Assembly (NCBI GenBank): GCA_019634595.1
Contig: JAHCBC010000005.1
Location: 186,001-250,000, forward strand
Length of the DNA: 64,000 nt
Reading direction: 5' to 3'
Source of the DNA: Akkermansiaceae bacterium
Lineage (GTDB): Bacteria; Verrucomicrobiota; Verrucomicrobiia; Verrucomicrobiales; Akkermansiaceae
Shown here: in pieces, positions 32,546 through 40,460 of the stretch
How positions within the stretch are numbered: the first letter of the stretch is position 1
How the letters are laid out: the number at the start of each line of letters is the position of its first letter
Notes under the pieces: generated by a model
Told to the model about the DNA's origin: nothing
Seen by the model: only the letters and a program-made list of their open reading frames with translations
The model's database searches: none
Program-made: the position numbers and the translations under genes

Positions 32546-35500
32546 TCAAGGGGTGGCGGCAAACCCTGCCCTCAGACGGAAGAAACACTTGTTCCATCCG
32601 GAAGGGACTTCCGCCTGCATCCGGATGAATCCGGAGGCAACCCCGCTCTGGTCGGCGGAGGGCTGGAGGAGGTCCGGCCTGGGCGTCCAGTTTTCCAGGG
32701 TATCGGAAATTTCCAGCGTGCACCCCAGCCGGTCGTCGGCGGAGCCGCTGCGCAGGATCGTTTCGAACCGTCCGTGATGGGCGGCCAGCGGCAGGGGGGC
32801 ATTACCCGTGGGGTCCGTTCCCAGGAGATATTCCAGGATGGCGGGGTGCCCGTCATGGTCGGAGTCGTCCGCGGCGACTGCGGAACGCCCGGCCCCGGTG
32901 GCGAGGCCCGCATCCCTGGCCCAGTCGAGGAAGCGGTCACGGACGGCGGCGGGACCGTAGGTGAATTGTGCGGTGACGGTGGTGGCGGTGCCTGCTTTCA
33001 CCCGCACCCAGTGGGCCTGGAAGGCATCCGGAAAGGCATGGGTGAAAGTTTGGCCCGGCTGGACGGTGAAGGTGCCGTAGGTGGACCAGGTGTTGTCAGC
33101 CAGGAAGTCCACCTCCACGGTGAAGGTGACGGGGGATGGCGACCGGTGGGCGAGATCCAGTGATTTACTACGGTAGCCGTACATCAGGTAGGCATCCGAT
33201 GGCGCGTTGGCGGTGACGGTGGTGTCCAGCCACGGACCGCCGGTGCCGCGCGGCTCGCCCATGCGCCAGATGTCATCGATCTCGCCCAGCCAGAGCGCGG
33301 AGCCGTCGGCGGATTTCACCAGCGAATCCGACTCCGGCGCGGAATCGAGCACACCTGTGAGCACCAGCAGGCCACGCCAGGAGGCGAAGTCCGTGATGCG
33401 CTTTCCATGGGTGGAGATGGGCTGCAGCTTCCGCCTGCCGCCGGAGTTGTCACGCGGCACCTCATAGAACGTGCCGTGGCAGTTCAGCAACACACGCTCC
33501 GTGACCGCTTCGCGGAAACCCCGCGCCCAGCCGGAGAGGAACTCCGTGTCGTAGCGCGGGTCGGTTTTCGGCAGCCGCAGCTTCGCCGTGTTGGAAGCAC
33601 TGACGGTGACCCAGGCGGAGGCCGCGTCCGATCCGAACTCCTTCGTCGTCGCAGCGGCGGTCCGCATCGCGGATTCCGTGGCGGGGGCTGCGACCGGTTG
33701 GAGCTGCATGCCGCCGCCGATCTGGTGGTAGCCGGTCGTCGCGGGGCCGGACGCGGGCTGGTGCCTGGAGGCGAACTCCAGCTTGAGGTCCGTGCCGGAC
33801 ATCACGCGGATGAGTCCGTCGCTGGAGGCACCCGTGTCGCGGATGTCCGCCAGCGCGGCGAACTCGTCCGTGCCCGCGGAGGCGGGCGTAACGTGTGGGT
33901 GCGGATTGGAAAGGAAGATGGTGGCGGTGATTCCGGTGACGGCGGCACCGGAGCTGGAGGTGAGTTTCAACCAGGTGCCGGGCATGTTTTCCAGCAGCTC
34001 ATGCAGATAGCCGCCTGAGGGAACCGTGATGCTTTTCCAGCGCTGCCATCCACCCACACCATCGGAGGTCATGAGATCCAGCGGCAGCATGGCGGTGCCG
34101 GTGTTGCGCACATGGAGCGTGCCATTGAGGAAGCCCGCCACCAGGAATGGATCGCTGGATTGGCCGGGCGCGACCGTCGCCGTGCGCCACAGCGTGCCGT
34201 GGCCCTGCGGTGCCCCCCATTTCCGGAGATCCGACAACTGGCCGAACCAGAAGTTCGACTGGGCGCGTGGCACCAGGTCGTTGCTGAACTTGGAGGTGTC
34301 GTTCTTCGCCATCACCAGCCGGCCCTCCCATGTGCAGTAATCGACCGGCATCTTGTAATGGGAACAGATGGGGGAGAGTCCGGAAAAGTTGGCGGAGGAG
34401 AAGGTTTTCGGGAAATCGTAGAACATGCCGTGCATGTGCATGAGCAGGTGTCCGGGCAGCACCTCGCGGATGCGCGGCCATTCGGTGTGCCAGCCATGGG
34501 CTCCGTCGTGGGTGCGGGAACCCTTCGGCAGCCGCCAGGTGTGCCAGATCCCGTCTTCAAACGTCCGCAGGATCACGGAGTTCGCATCGAAGCCGGTCGT
34601 CCACACCGGGTCGCTGCTACTGGAGTTTCCGTAGATGCCGCCGGGGCCGGTCACCTCGCAGGTCTGGACGCGGTAGTGCTCCGTCCACGCCGTCATCCAC
34701 TCCGGGTTCGTGTCCGCCGTGCCGCGGACGGAGCCGTCCCATGAGGCGAGGACGCCGGATTCCTGCGCCGGGTCGCTGGAGTAGTCGTGGCGGCCGTTGT
34801 TCGCGGCGATGAACCTGCCCCCGCCGGTGTAGGCTCCCTTTCCGTGGTAGCCGAAGAGGAAGTCATCCCCGCCGCTCTGCCGGTCCGGGTAGCGGGTGAT
34901 CACGCTGAGATCTCGGGTGTCCACGTCATAGAGGCCGTCCTCCATGGTGAACATATAGACGCGGTTGGGATCGGAAAGGTGCGCGGCGGTGGCGGTGATG
35001 CGCCCCGGCGCGCGGGAGTAGGGGATGGTCCGCACGGTTTTCGCGGCGTCGATGAAATGCGGGCCGATGATGAGCTGGTTCGACGCGGTGTGGATGAACC
35101 GGTTCGCCGGGGTGCCGCCGATGGACTCCGGACGGATGCCCAGGGACAGGGCGGGGGAGATCTGGTAGAGCTTGTCATTGCTGCCATCCGGCCGGTGGGG
35201 GGCGTAGGTGACGGCCCACAGATCCCCCTGCCACGGCACCACCGCGCCGATCCCGCATTCGTTCTCACTGTTGGTGACGGCCAGGTGGGGATAGACCCCT
35301 GAAATGTTGACGATCTTCGGTGGTTCCGGCGGCGGGGGCAGGACGAGCTGGTGGGTCGCTGCGGGCGGGGCTTCCGCCGTTGTGGTGATCGAGACATTGT
35401 CCACCCAATAGGAATGGGCGGCCTTGTCCGGCCGGTCGAAGCGGATGACGGAGATGCCGGAGGCACCCGCCGCGGCGGCATTGGTGAAAGCGGTGAGGTT

Positions 35501-36025
35501 CAACGCCGCGTGCTTGAGCGTCGTCGAGCCATGGTCGGACCAGACCAGGTCATAGTTGGCGGACAGCGTGCCGAACCCACGGCCGATGATGCGGAAGCGC
35601 ATCAGCCGATCCGCAGGGAAGGTGAAGGTGGTGCCCGCCGCGAGCGATGTCACATGGTGGAACTGGCCGCCGGAGTTCAACTGCACCGCATTTCCGAGCG
35701 CGCCCTGCAGCTCGATGGCATTGCCCGCGCCGGTGTCCAGCAGCACCCGGAACGACCGCGCGGTGGTGGTGCCCGCAACGGCCACCTGCACGTCAAAGGT
35801 GAAGTCGCCGCGCGCGGTGAACGCCTGTGAAAGCGTGGCCGTCGTATTGTAGGGCAGCCGCGCCGCGTTCGCGCTGCCGTCCAGCCCCGGTTGCTGCGCG
35901 GTCACCTCCGTGGACGTCCAGCCGGAGGTGAGGGGCGTCGATTCGAAGCCCGGATTCACAAGCTGCGCCTGCAGGCCGGGAAGGCCGATGATGATCGCCA
36001 GGAATGGGAGGGGCGGGATCTTCAA
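32546..36025 (-). CDS. Very large secreted protein of unknown function
   Basis: About 1,159 residues. I propose a TTG start at 36025, which gives a signal peptide (MKIPPLPFLAIIIGLPGLQA); the frame is open up to 36154 but that part lies inside the regulator gene. After the signal comes a carbohydrate-binding-module-like beta domain (residues 20-200, starting QLVNPGFESTPLTSGW), then a large region with repeated Trp, Tyr and Gly turns resembling a beta-propeller. The C-terminus has a Ca-binding-like DDSDHDGHPAILEYLLGTDP segment, common at the ends of verrucomicrobial exoproteins. No catalytic motif recognised. Probably extracellular or outer-membrane. Confidence 0.82.
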   Translation of the reverse strand: MKIPPLPFLAIIIGLPGLQAQLVNPGFESTPLTSGWTSTEVTAQQPGLDGSANAARLPYNTTATLSQAFTARGDFTFDVQVAVAGTTTARSFRVLLDTGAGNAIELQGALGNAVQLNSGGQFHHVTSLAAGTTFTFPADRLMRFRIIGRGFGTLSANYDLVWSDHGSTTLKHAALNLTAFTNAAAAGASGISVIRFDRPDKAAHSYWVDNVSITTTAEAPPAATHQLVLPPPPEPPKIVNISGVYPHLAVTNSENECGIGAVVPWQGDLWAVTYAPHRPDGSNDKLYQISPALSLGIRPESIGGTPANRFIHTASNQLIIGPHFIDAAKTVRTIPYSRAPGRITATAAHLSDPNRVYMFTMEDGLYDVDTRDLSVITRYPDRQSGGDDFLFGYHGKGAYTGGGRFIAANNGRHDYSSDPAQESGVLASWDGSVRGTADTNPEWMTAWTEHYRVQTCEVTGPGGIYGNSSSSDPVWTTGFDANSVILRTFEDGIWHTWRLPKGSRTHDGAHGWHTEWPRIREVLPGHLLMHMHGMFYDFPKTFSSANFSGLSPICSHYKMPVDYCTWEGRLVMAKNDTSKFSNDLVPRAQSNFWFGQLSDLRKWGAPQGHGTLWRTATVAPGQSSDPFLVAGFLNGTLHVRNTGTAMLPLDLMTSDGVGGWQRWKSITVPSGGYLHELLENMPGTWLKLTSSSGAAVTGITATIFLSNPHPHVTPASAGTDEFAALADIRDTGASSDGLIRVMSGTDLKLEFASRHQPASGPATTGYHQIGGGMQLQPVAAPATESAMRTAAATTKEFGSDAASAWVTVSASNTAKLRLPKTDPRYDTEFLSGWARGFREAVTERVLLNCHGTFYEVPRDNSGGRRKLQPISTHGKRITDFASWRGLLVLTGVLDSAPESDSLVKSADGSALWLGEIDDIWRMGEPRGTGGPWLDTTVTANAPSDAYLMYGYRSKSLDLAHRSPSPVTFTVEVDFLADNTWSTYGTFTVQPGQTFTHAFPDAFQAHWVRVKAGTATTVTAQFTYGPAAVRDRFLDWARDAGLATGAGRSAVAADDSDHDGHPAILEYLLGTDPTGNAPLPLAAHHGRFETILRSGSADDRLGCTLEISDTLENWTPRPDLLQPSADQSGVASGFIRMQAEVPSGWNKCFFRLRAGFAATP

Positions 36026-36065
36026 ACGAAGGTGGGTTTCTACCAACCTGCGAAATCCCGGGAGC

Positions 36066-36788
36066 CTATGGAAGGGAAACTTTCGGCGCGAGCTGGCTCT
36101 CGAACAGCTCTCGCAACGCCTGCGGGGATGGCACCCCGATCTGCCTGCCGGCAACGGACAGGTGACCGGATTTCTTCAGCTTCGCCAGGATGCGGGAAAG
36201 GGTTTCCTGCCGCGTGCCCAGCTCCGCCGCCAGCACCAGCTTCGAGACATGGAGCTGGATGGAGGCGGGCTTTCCTCCGGCGGGACAACGCTGGAGCAGC
36301 CAGTGGAGCAGCCGCGTCTCCGCATCGCGCAGCTTGTAGCTTTCGATGGTGGAGACCAGCTCGTGCAGGTGGCGGCTGAGCGACCCGAGCATGCGCATGG
36401 CGAGGTCCGAACGCTCCCGCAGGTGGGCGAGGAATTCGTCCCCGGAAATGAGGATGACCTCCGTCGGTTCCAGCGCACGGGTGTGGGCGGGGTAGCCGGG
36501 CAGTCCGGCCACGGCGGGTTCCGCGAACGACTCGCCCGCGTGGATGAGGTGGATCAGTTGCTCCCGTCCGGACTCATCCGCGCGGAACGCCTCGATGATG
36601 CCCTTCGTCACCACGAAGAAACCGACGACCTTCTCGCCCTCGCGGAAAAGGATGTCGTTTTTCTTCAACTTCCGCACCGAAGAGTACCCGGCGATCCGCA
36701 GCAACACATCCTCCGGCAGGCCGTTGAAGATGGTGGCCTGGTGGAGCGCGGAGGCGAGCGCCGCGCGGCGGATGGCGGAAGGTTTCAT
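36066..36788 (-). CDS. Crp/Fnr family regulator, DNR-like
   Basis: 240 residues from ATG 36788. An N-terminal cyclic-nucleotide-binding-type domain (IFNGLPEDVLLRIAG, LKKNDILFREGEKVVGFF) is followed by the dimer helix and a winged helix-turn-helix with LAAELGTRQETLSRILAKLKKSG. The N-terminus has no Cys cluster, so it is not an Fe-S FNR; it resembles the haem-type DNR/NNR regulators that respond to nitric oxide. It is divergent from a flavohaemoglobin gene, and an FNR/DNR-type box lies between them, which strongly suggests control of that gene. Confidence 0.9.
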   Translation of the reverse strand: MKPSAIRRAALASALHQATIFNGLPEDVLLRIAGYSSVRKLKKNDILFREGEKVVGFFVVTKGIIEAFRADESGREQLIHLIHAGESFAEPAVAGLPGYPAHTRALEPTEVILISGDEFLAHLRERSDLAMRMLGSLSRHLHELVSTIESYKLRDAETRLLHWLLQRCPAGGKPASIQLHVSKLVLAAELGTRQETLSRILAKLKKSGHLSVAGRQIGVPSPQALRELFESQLAPKVSLP

Positions 36789-36809
36789 GGAGGCGATCCT
36801 GTGGGTTTC

Positions 36810-36823
36810 TTGACATGGATCAA
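36810..36823. promoter_or_regulatory. FNR/DNR-type operator between regulator and hmp
   Basis: TTGACATGGATCAA matches the FNR/DNR consensus TTGAT-N4-ATCAA with one difference in the left arm. It sits 21 nt upstream of the regulator's ATG and 55 nt upstream of the hmp ATG, centred in the divergent 90-bp intergenic region, so it could control both genes. Confidence 0.8.
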
Positions 36824-36878
36824 GAAGACGCTTGCGGCATGATTGCGGGCGCTCCCGGCGTGTTGTCCGCTGGCACCG

Positions 36879-38096
36879 ATGAATGCCACCAACGAACCCA
36901 GCCTGAGCGAAGAGGTCATCCGCATCGTGAAAAGCACCGCGCCGGTGCTCCAGGAGCATGGCGAAACACTGACGCGCCATTTCTACCAGCGGATGTTCCG
37001 GGAGAACCCGGAGGTCGCCCCGCTGTTCAATGCGAAGAACCAGCACGGCGGCACCCAGCAGCGCGCGCTGGCGGGGGCGATCTGTGCTTTCGCCGCGAAC
37101 GTGGACCGGCTGGAGGTGCTGGGCGCGGCGGTGGAGGGCATCGCCCAGAAACACGCCGGCCTGGGCATCAAGCCGGAGCACTACCCCATCGTCGGCTCGA
37201 ACCTTCTGGCATCCATCCAGGAGGTGCTCGGCATTCCGGAGGACCATGAGGTGGTCCGCGCCTGGGGAGAGGCCTACGGATTTCTCGCCCACATCCTCAT
37301 CGGCCGCGAACGCTCGATCTATGATGAACAGGAAAGTGCGCCGAACGGCTGGAGCGGTTTCCGCAAGTTTGTGATCCATCGGAAGAAGGCCGAAAGCACG
37401 GTCATCACCTCGTTCCATCTGCGCCCGGTCGATGGCGGCGGAGTCCCACCTTACAAACCCGGCCAATACCTGACCGTCCGCGTGCCGGATGGCAACGGAG
37501 CCACCACCATGAGGAACTACAGCCTTTCCGGCGCGCCGCGGGAGCACGGGTTCCGCATCAGCGTGAAGGCGGAGGAGAGCGGCCATGTCTCCGGATACCT
37601 CCATGGATCGCCGGAGGGGACGGAGCTGGAGATCGGCCCGCCATGCGGGGAGTTCTTCCTCGATCCGGAGGTGAGGAATTCCAAGCCGCTGGTCCTGCTG
37701 TCCGCGGGTGTCGGCATCACCCCCGTGCTGGCCATGCTGGAGTCGGTGGTGAAATCACAGCCGGAACGGCGGGTGGTTTTCATCCACGGGGCGTTGAACG
37801 GCCGGACCCATGCCTTCGGACAGGATGTGCGTGAGCTGGCGTCAGCCCATGCGAACGTCTCCACCCACTTCCGCTACAGCGATCCGCAAGCCGGCGATGA
37901 TGGTCATGACAGCGTGGGCTTCATCGATGCGGAACTGATCGAAAGCCTCATCCCGGAAAAGGACTGCGAGTTCTATTTCTGCGGGCCGAAGCCCTTCATG
38001 GTCGGCATCTACCAACAACTCCTGGAGTGGGGCGTGCCCGGCTCGCAGGTGCACTTCGAGTTCTTCGGCCCGAAGGAAGCGCTGGCCGGTGGGTAG
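36879..38096 (+). CDS. hmp: Flavohaemoglobin (nitric oxide dioxygenase)
   Basis: 405 residues from ATG 36879; an in-frame upstream start (36843) lies close to the operator. The globin domain has the B10 Tyr in HFYQRMF (Tyr 36), E7 Gln in NAKNQHGG (Gln 55) and proximal His in AQKHAGLGIKPEHY (His 92). The reductase domain has the FAD motif RNYSLSG and the NAD motif GVGITPVLAM, with a C-terminal FEFFGPKE. The enzyme converts NO and O2 to nitrate at the expense of NAD(P)H in the cytoplasm. Its TAG stop (38094-38096) is supplied by an F2 repeat end. Confidence 0.96.
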   Translation: MNATNEPSLSEEVIRIVKSTAPVLQEHGETLTRHFYQRMFRENPEVAPLFNAKNQHGGTQQRALAGAICAFAANVDRLEVLGAAVEGIAQKHAGLGIKPEHYPIVGSNLLASIQEVLGIPEDHEVVRAWGEAYGFLAHILIGRERSIYDEQESAPNGWSGFRKFVIHRKKAESTVITSFHLRPVDGGGVPPYKPGQYLTVRVPDGNGATTMRNYSLSGAPREHGFRISVKAEESGHVSGYLHGSPEGTELEIGPPCGEFFLDPEVRNSKPLVLLSAGVGITPVLAMLESVVKSQPERRVVFIHGALNGRTHAFGQDVRELASAHANVSTHFRYSDPQAGDDGHDSVGFIDAELIESLIPEKDCEFYFCGPKPFMVGIYQQLLEWGVPGSQVHFEFFGPKEALAGG

Positions 38097-38199
38097 CGAA
38101 CCTCGTGAGAGGTTCGGCGGGGCGGACAATCCCATACCCCAACCACTCCGGTTCACCATGGACTTCCCCCCCAGCCGCAGGGACCTTTTGACTGGCGGA
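38093..38199. repeat. F2 REP/BIME element, copy b
   Basis: The left end GTAGCGAACCTCGTGAGAGG forms the hairpin GAACCTC-gtga-GAGGTTC after the GTAG head. It overlaps the hmp stop codon, whose TAG is the element's own first bases. The CCGGTTCACCATGGACTTCC spacer is shared with copies a and c; the right end (CAGCCGCAGGGACC) is strongly diverged. Confidence 0.85.
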
Positions 38200-38230
38200 C
38201 GCGGCCACCGGATGGATAAATGGCCGGAGC

Positions 38231-38518
38231 TTGCCGTTCTCAGAACTTCCATCACCGGACATCACCCTTGAAGAGGTTCTCGGAGTGATTGTCCGGACCC
38301 AACAACGTCACCGGGTGGTATGGACCGCAGGCCGAGTTCTCAAGGAGGAGGGTTCGTTGCACCGCATAGCGACCTCAAGCCCGGACCGCCGCCGGTCCGT
38401 CCTGCGTCGCATCCGGAACCTCCTGAAAGAACTGGAGCGTGAAGGGATGCTGTCCGCGCGGGAACCCCAATTCAACTTTGGGACAGGCAAGGAGGCCGCC
38501 TACGATTTCGTGGCGTAG
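38231..38518 (+). CDS. Small hypothetical protein between two F2 repeats
   Basis: 95 residues with a TTG start at 38231; no in-frame ATG exists near the N-terminus. The sequence (TLEEVLGVIVRTQQRHRVVW, then SVLRRIRNLLKELEREGML) has a helical, Arg-rich pattern with a beta-hairpin-like end and could be a small winged-helix DNA-binding protein, but I recognise no family. It is flanked by F2 copies b and c, and its TAG stop (38516-38518) is part of copy c. It may be a genuine gene or a relic whose frame happens to be open. Confidence 0.45.
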   Translation: MPFSELPSPDITLEEVLGVIVRTQQRHRVVWTAGRVLKEEGSLHRIATSSPDRRRSVLRRIRNLLKELEREGMLSAREPQFNFGTGKEAAYDFVA

Positions 38519-38620
38519 CGAATCCCGTGAGAGATTCGGCAGGGCGGACAATCCCACACCCCTACCACACCGGTTCACCATGGGCTTCCCCCCAGCCGAA
38601 GGTCTCACGACCTTCGCTAC
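38515..38620. repeat. F2 REP/BIME element, copy c
   Basis: 106-bp element, the best-preserved F2 copy: left end GTAGCGAATCCCGTGAGAG, right end an inverted GCCGAAGGTCTCACGACCTTCGCTAC whose inner palindrome AAGGTC-tcac-GACCTT mirrors the left hairpin. It supplies the stop codon of the 95-residue gene, and its right end lies 9 nt from the prfA stop on the opposite strand. Confidence 0.9.
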
Positions 38621-38629
38621 CCTCAGGGG

Positions 38630-39703
38630 TTAAAGCCCCGCTTCCGCCAGACGATCCGCCATCTCCGCCTTCTGCAGTTCGTTGGTGAACTCGCTGAGAT
38701 CCCCGGCGATCACACCCGTCAGGTTGTGCGAGGTGTGGCCGATGCGGTGGTCCGTGATCCGGCTCTGCGGAAAGTTGTAGGTGCGGATCTTCTCCGAGCG
38801 GTCGCCGGAGCCGATGAGCGAGCGACGGTGGGAGGAATACGCCTCCTGCTGCTCGCGCAGCTTCTGTTCGTAGAGTTTCGAGCGGAGGATCTGCAGCGCC
38901 ATCTCCTTGTTCTTGATCTGGGAGCGGCCGTCCTCGCAGCGGACATAGATGCCGGTGGGGAGGTGGAATACCTGCACGGCGGACTCCGTCCGGTTCACGT
39001 GCTGTCCGCCCGCGCCACCCGCGCGGCAGACCTCGATCCGGAGATCCTCCTGCTTCAGCTCCACATCGACTTCCTCCGCCTCCGGTAGCACGGCGACGGT
39101 GACGGTGGACGTATGCACGCGGCCCTGTGTTTCCGTGGCGGGCACGCGCTGCACGCGGTGGACGCCGGATTCGTATTTCAAGTAGCGGAAAACCTGCTCG
39201 CCGGTGATTTTCAGGATCACTTCCTTGAAGCCGCCAACCTCGGATGGACTGCTTTCCAGATGCTCCGATTTCCAGCCCCGCCCGTCGGCATAGCGCTGGT
39301 ACATCCGCATCAGTTCGGCGGCGAAGAGTGATGCCTCATCCCCACCGGCTCCGGCGCGGATCTCGATCAGCGCGTCGCGGTCCTCCGTAGGATCCGCGGG
39401 CAGCAGGGCATACTGGAGTTCCTCCGTGAGCTGTGTGATGAGCTGCTGCTGCGCGGGGATCTCCTCGGCGGCCATCCCGGCGAAGTCGGGGTCACCGGAC
39501 TTCGCGAGATCCTCGTTGTCCGCGAGCTGCCGCCTGGTGTCCTCCAGCTTCTCCCACAGGTCGAGCGATGCCTTGAGGTTCCGGTGTTCCCGCAGGATCT
39601 CCGTCGCCCGCTTCGGGTTGTCGAACAGGTTCGGGTCGCCGATGGCTTCCTCGAGTCCGGCGAAGCGTTGGCGGCGTTTGGAAATGACGGCGGAGTAATC
39701 CAT
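38630..39703 (-). CDS. prfA: Peptide chain release factor 1
   Basis: 357 residues from ATG 39703, the standard RF1 length; the frame is open further upstream but without homology. The GGQ tripeptide that triggers peptidyl-tRNA hydrolysis is in GGAGGQHVNRTESAV, and the RF1-type anticodon-like region is preceded by ETQGRVHTSTVTVAV. The C-terminus HNLTGVIAGDLSEFTNEL is characteristic. It recognises UAA and UAG at the ribosome. This is RF1 rather than RF2 because no programmed frameshift is present near the start. Confidence 0.96.
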   Translation of the reverse strand: MDYSAVISKRRQRFAGLEEAIGDPNLFDNPKRATEILREHRNLKASLDLWEKLEDTRRQLADNEDLAKSGDPDFAGMAAEEIPAQQQLITQLTEELQYALLPADPTEDRDALIEIRAGAGGDEASLFAAELMRMYQRYADGRGWKSEHLESSPSEVGGFKEVILKITGEQVFRYLKYESGVHRVQRVPATETQGRVHTSTVTVAVLPEAEEVDVELKQEDLRIEVCRAGGAGGQHVNRTESAVQVFHLPTGIYVRCEDGRSQIKNKEMALQILRSKLYEQKLREQQEAYSSHRRSLIGSGDRSEKIRTYNFPQSRITDHRIGHTSHNLTGVIAGDLSEFTNELQKAEMADRLAEAGL

Positions 39704-39868
39704 GGAAAGCGGGCGGGCGGCTAGATACGGGACATTCTCGCGCGGGTGGAGAAAAAAACGAGTTTTTGGGGGTGATGGGCGAGCAGGCCATTCTTCCGGT
39801 GATCCTCCATCTTGGGGAAGGTTCTGGACTGCCGGGAAAATCCCTGCCGTCCTTGCGGGCGCAGACCC

Positions 39869-40453
39869 ATGCTGGAAACCGTCATCCCGTTCATCGTCGA
39901 GTGTGAGAAACTGAAATCCGTGCTCCGCCGCACGAAGGTGGTCGGCACGGACCGGAGGGAAAATTCCGCCGAACACAGTTGGAGCCTCGCGCTGTTGGCG
40001 ATGGGGCTTTTCCCCCACATGCCCGCCTCGCTGGACCAGCTCCGGGTGCTGAAGATGGTCATCCTCCATGACATCGTGGAGATCGATGCCGGGGACACGT
40101 TCTGCTATGCCGCCCGACTGGACAAGGCGGAGTGCGAGCAGGCCGCGGCGGACCGCATCTTCGCCCTGCTACCTCCGGAACTTTGCCGTGAGTTCATGGA
40201 CATCTGGCATGAGTTCGAGGCGGGGGAAACGCCCGAGGCCGCCTTTGCCAATGCCCTGGATCGCCTGCTGCCGCTCATCCAGAACCTCAACAACAACGGC
40301 CAGAGCTGGCGGGAGCACGGCGTCACTTGGAAGCAAGTGCACGAGCGCAATGTGGTGATAGCGAAAAGCTCGCCCACCCTCTGGCAGGAGGTGGAAGCCA
40401 TGCTGCTGGAGGCCGCCGGAAAAGGTGTCCTCCCGCAGGGCGGGACGCTGTGA
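39869..40453 (+). CDS. HD-domain phosphohydrolase (YfbR-like)
   Basis: 194 residues from ATG 39869. The metal-binding HD residues are in NSAEHSWSLALLAM (His), KMVILHDIVEIDAGD (His-Asp) and later NALDRLLPLIQNLNN (Asp), an arrangement of the HD_3 type found in 5'-nucleotidase YfbR and oxetanocin-related hydrolases. It probably dephosphorylates deoxyribonucleotides in the cytoplasm. It is divergent from prfA and convergent with the 1,506-residue secreted protein, whose stop lies 7 nt beyond its own. Substrate is inferred from the family only. Confidence 0.88.
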   Translation: MLETVIPFIVECEKLKSVLRRTKVVGTDRRENSAEHSWSLALLAMGLFPHMPASLDQLRVLKMVILHDIVEIDAGDTFCYAARLDKAECEQAAADRIFALLPPELCREFMDIWHEFEAGETPEAAFANALDRLLPLIQNLNNNGQSWREHGVTWKQVHERNVVIAKSSPTLWQEVEAMLLEAAGKGVLPQGGTL

Positions 40454-40460
40454 CGGGGAT

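Noticed and set aside
36843..36878. Longer start for flavohaemoglobin
   Set aside because: The extra 12 residues (Ala/Cys/Pro-rich) do not resemble globin N-termini, and the start would lie only 20 nt from the operator.
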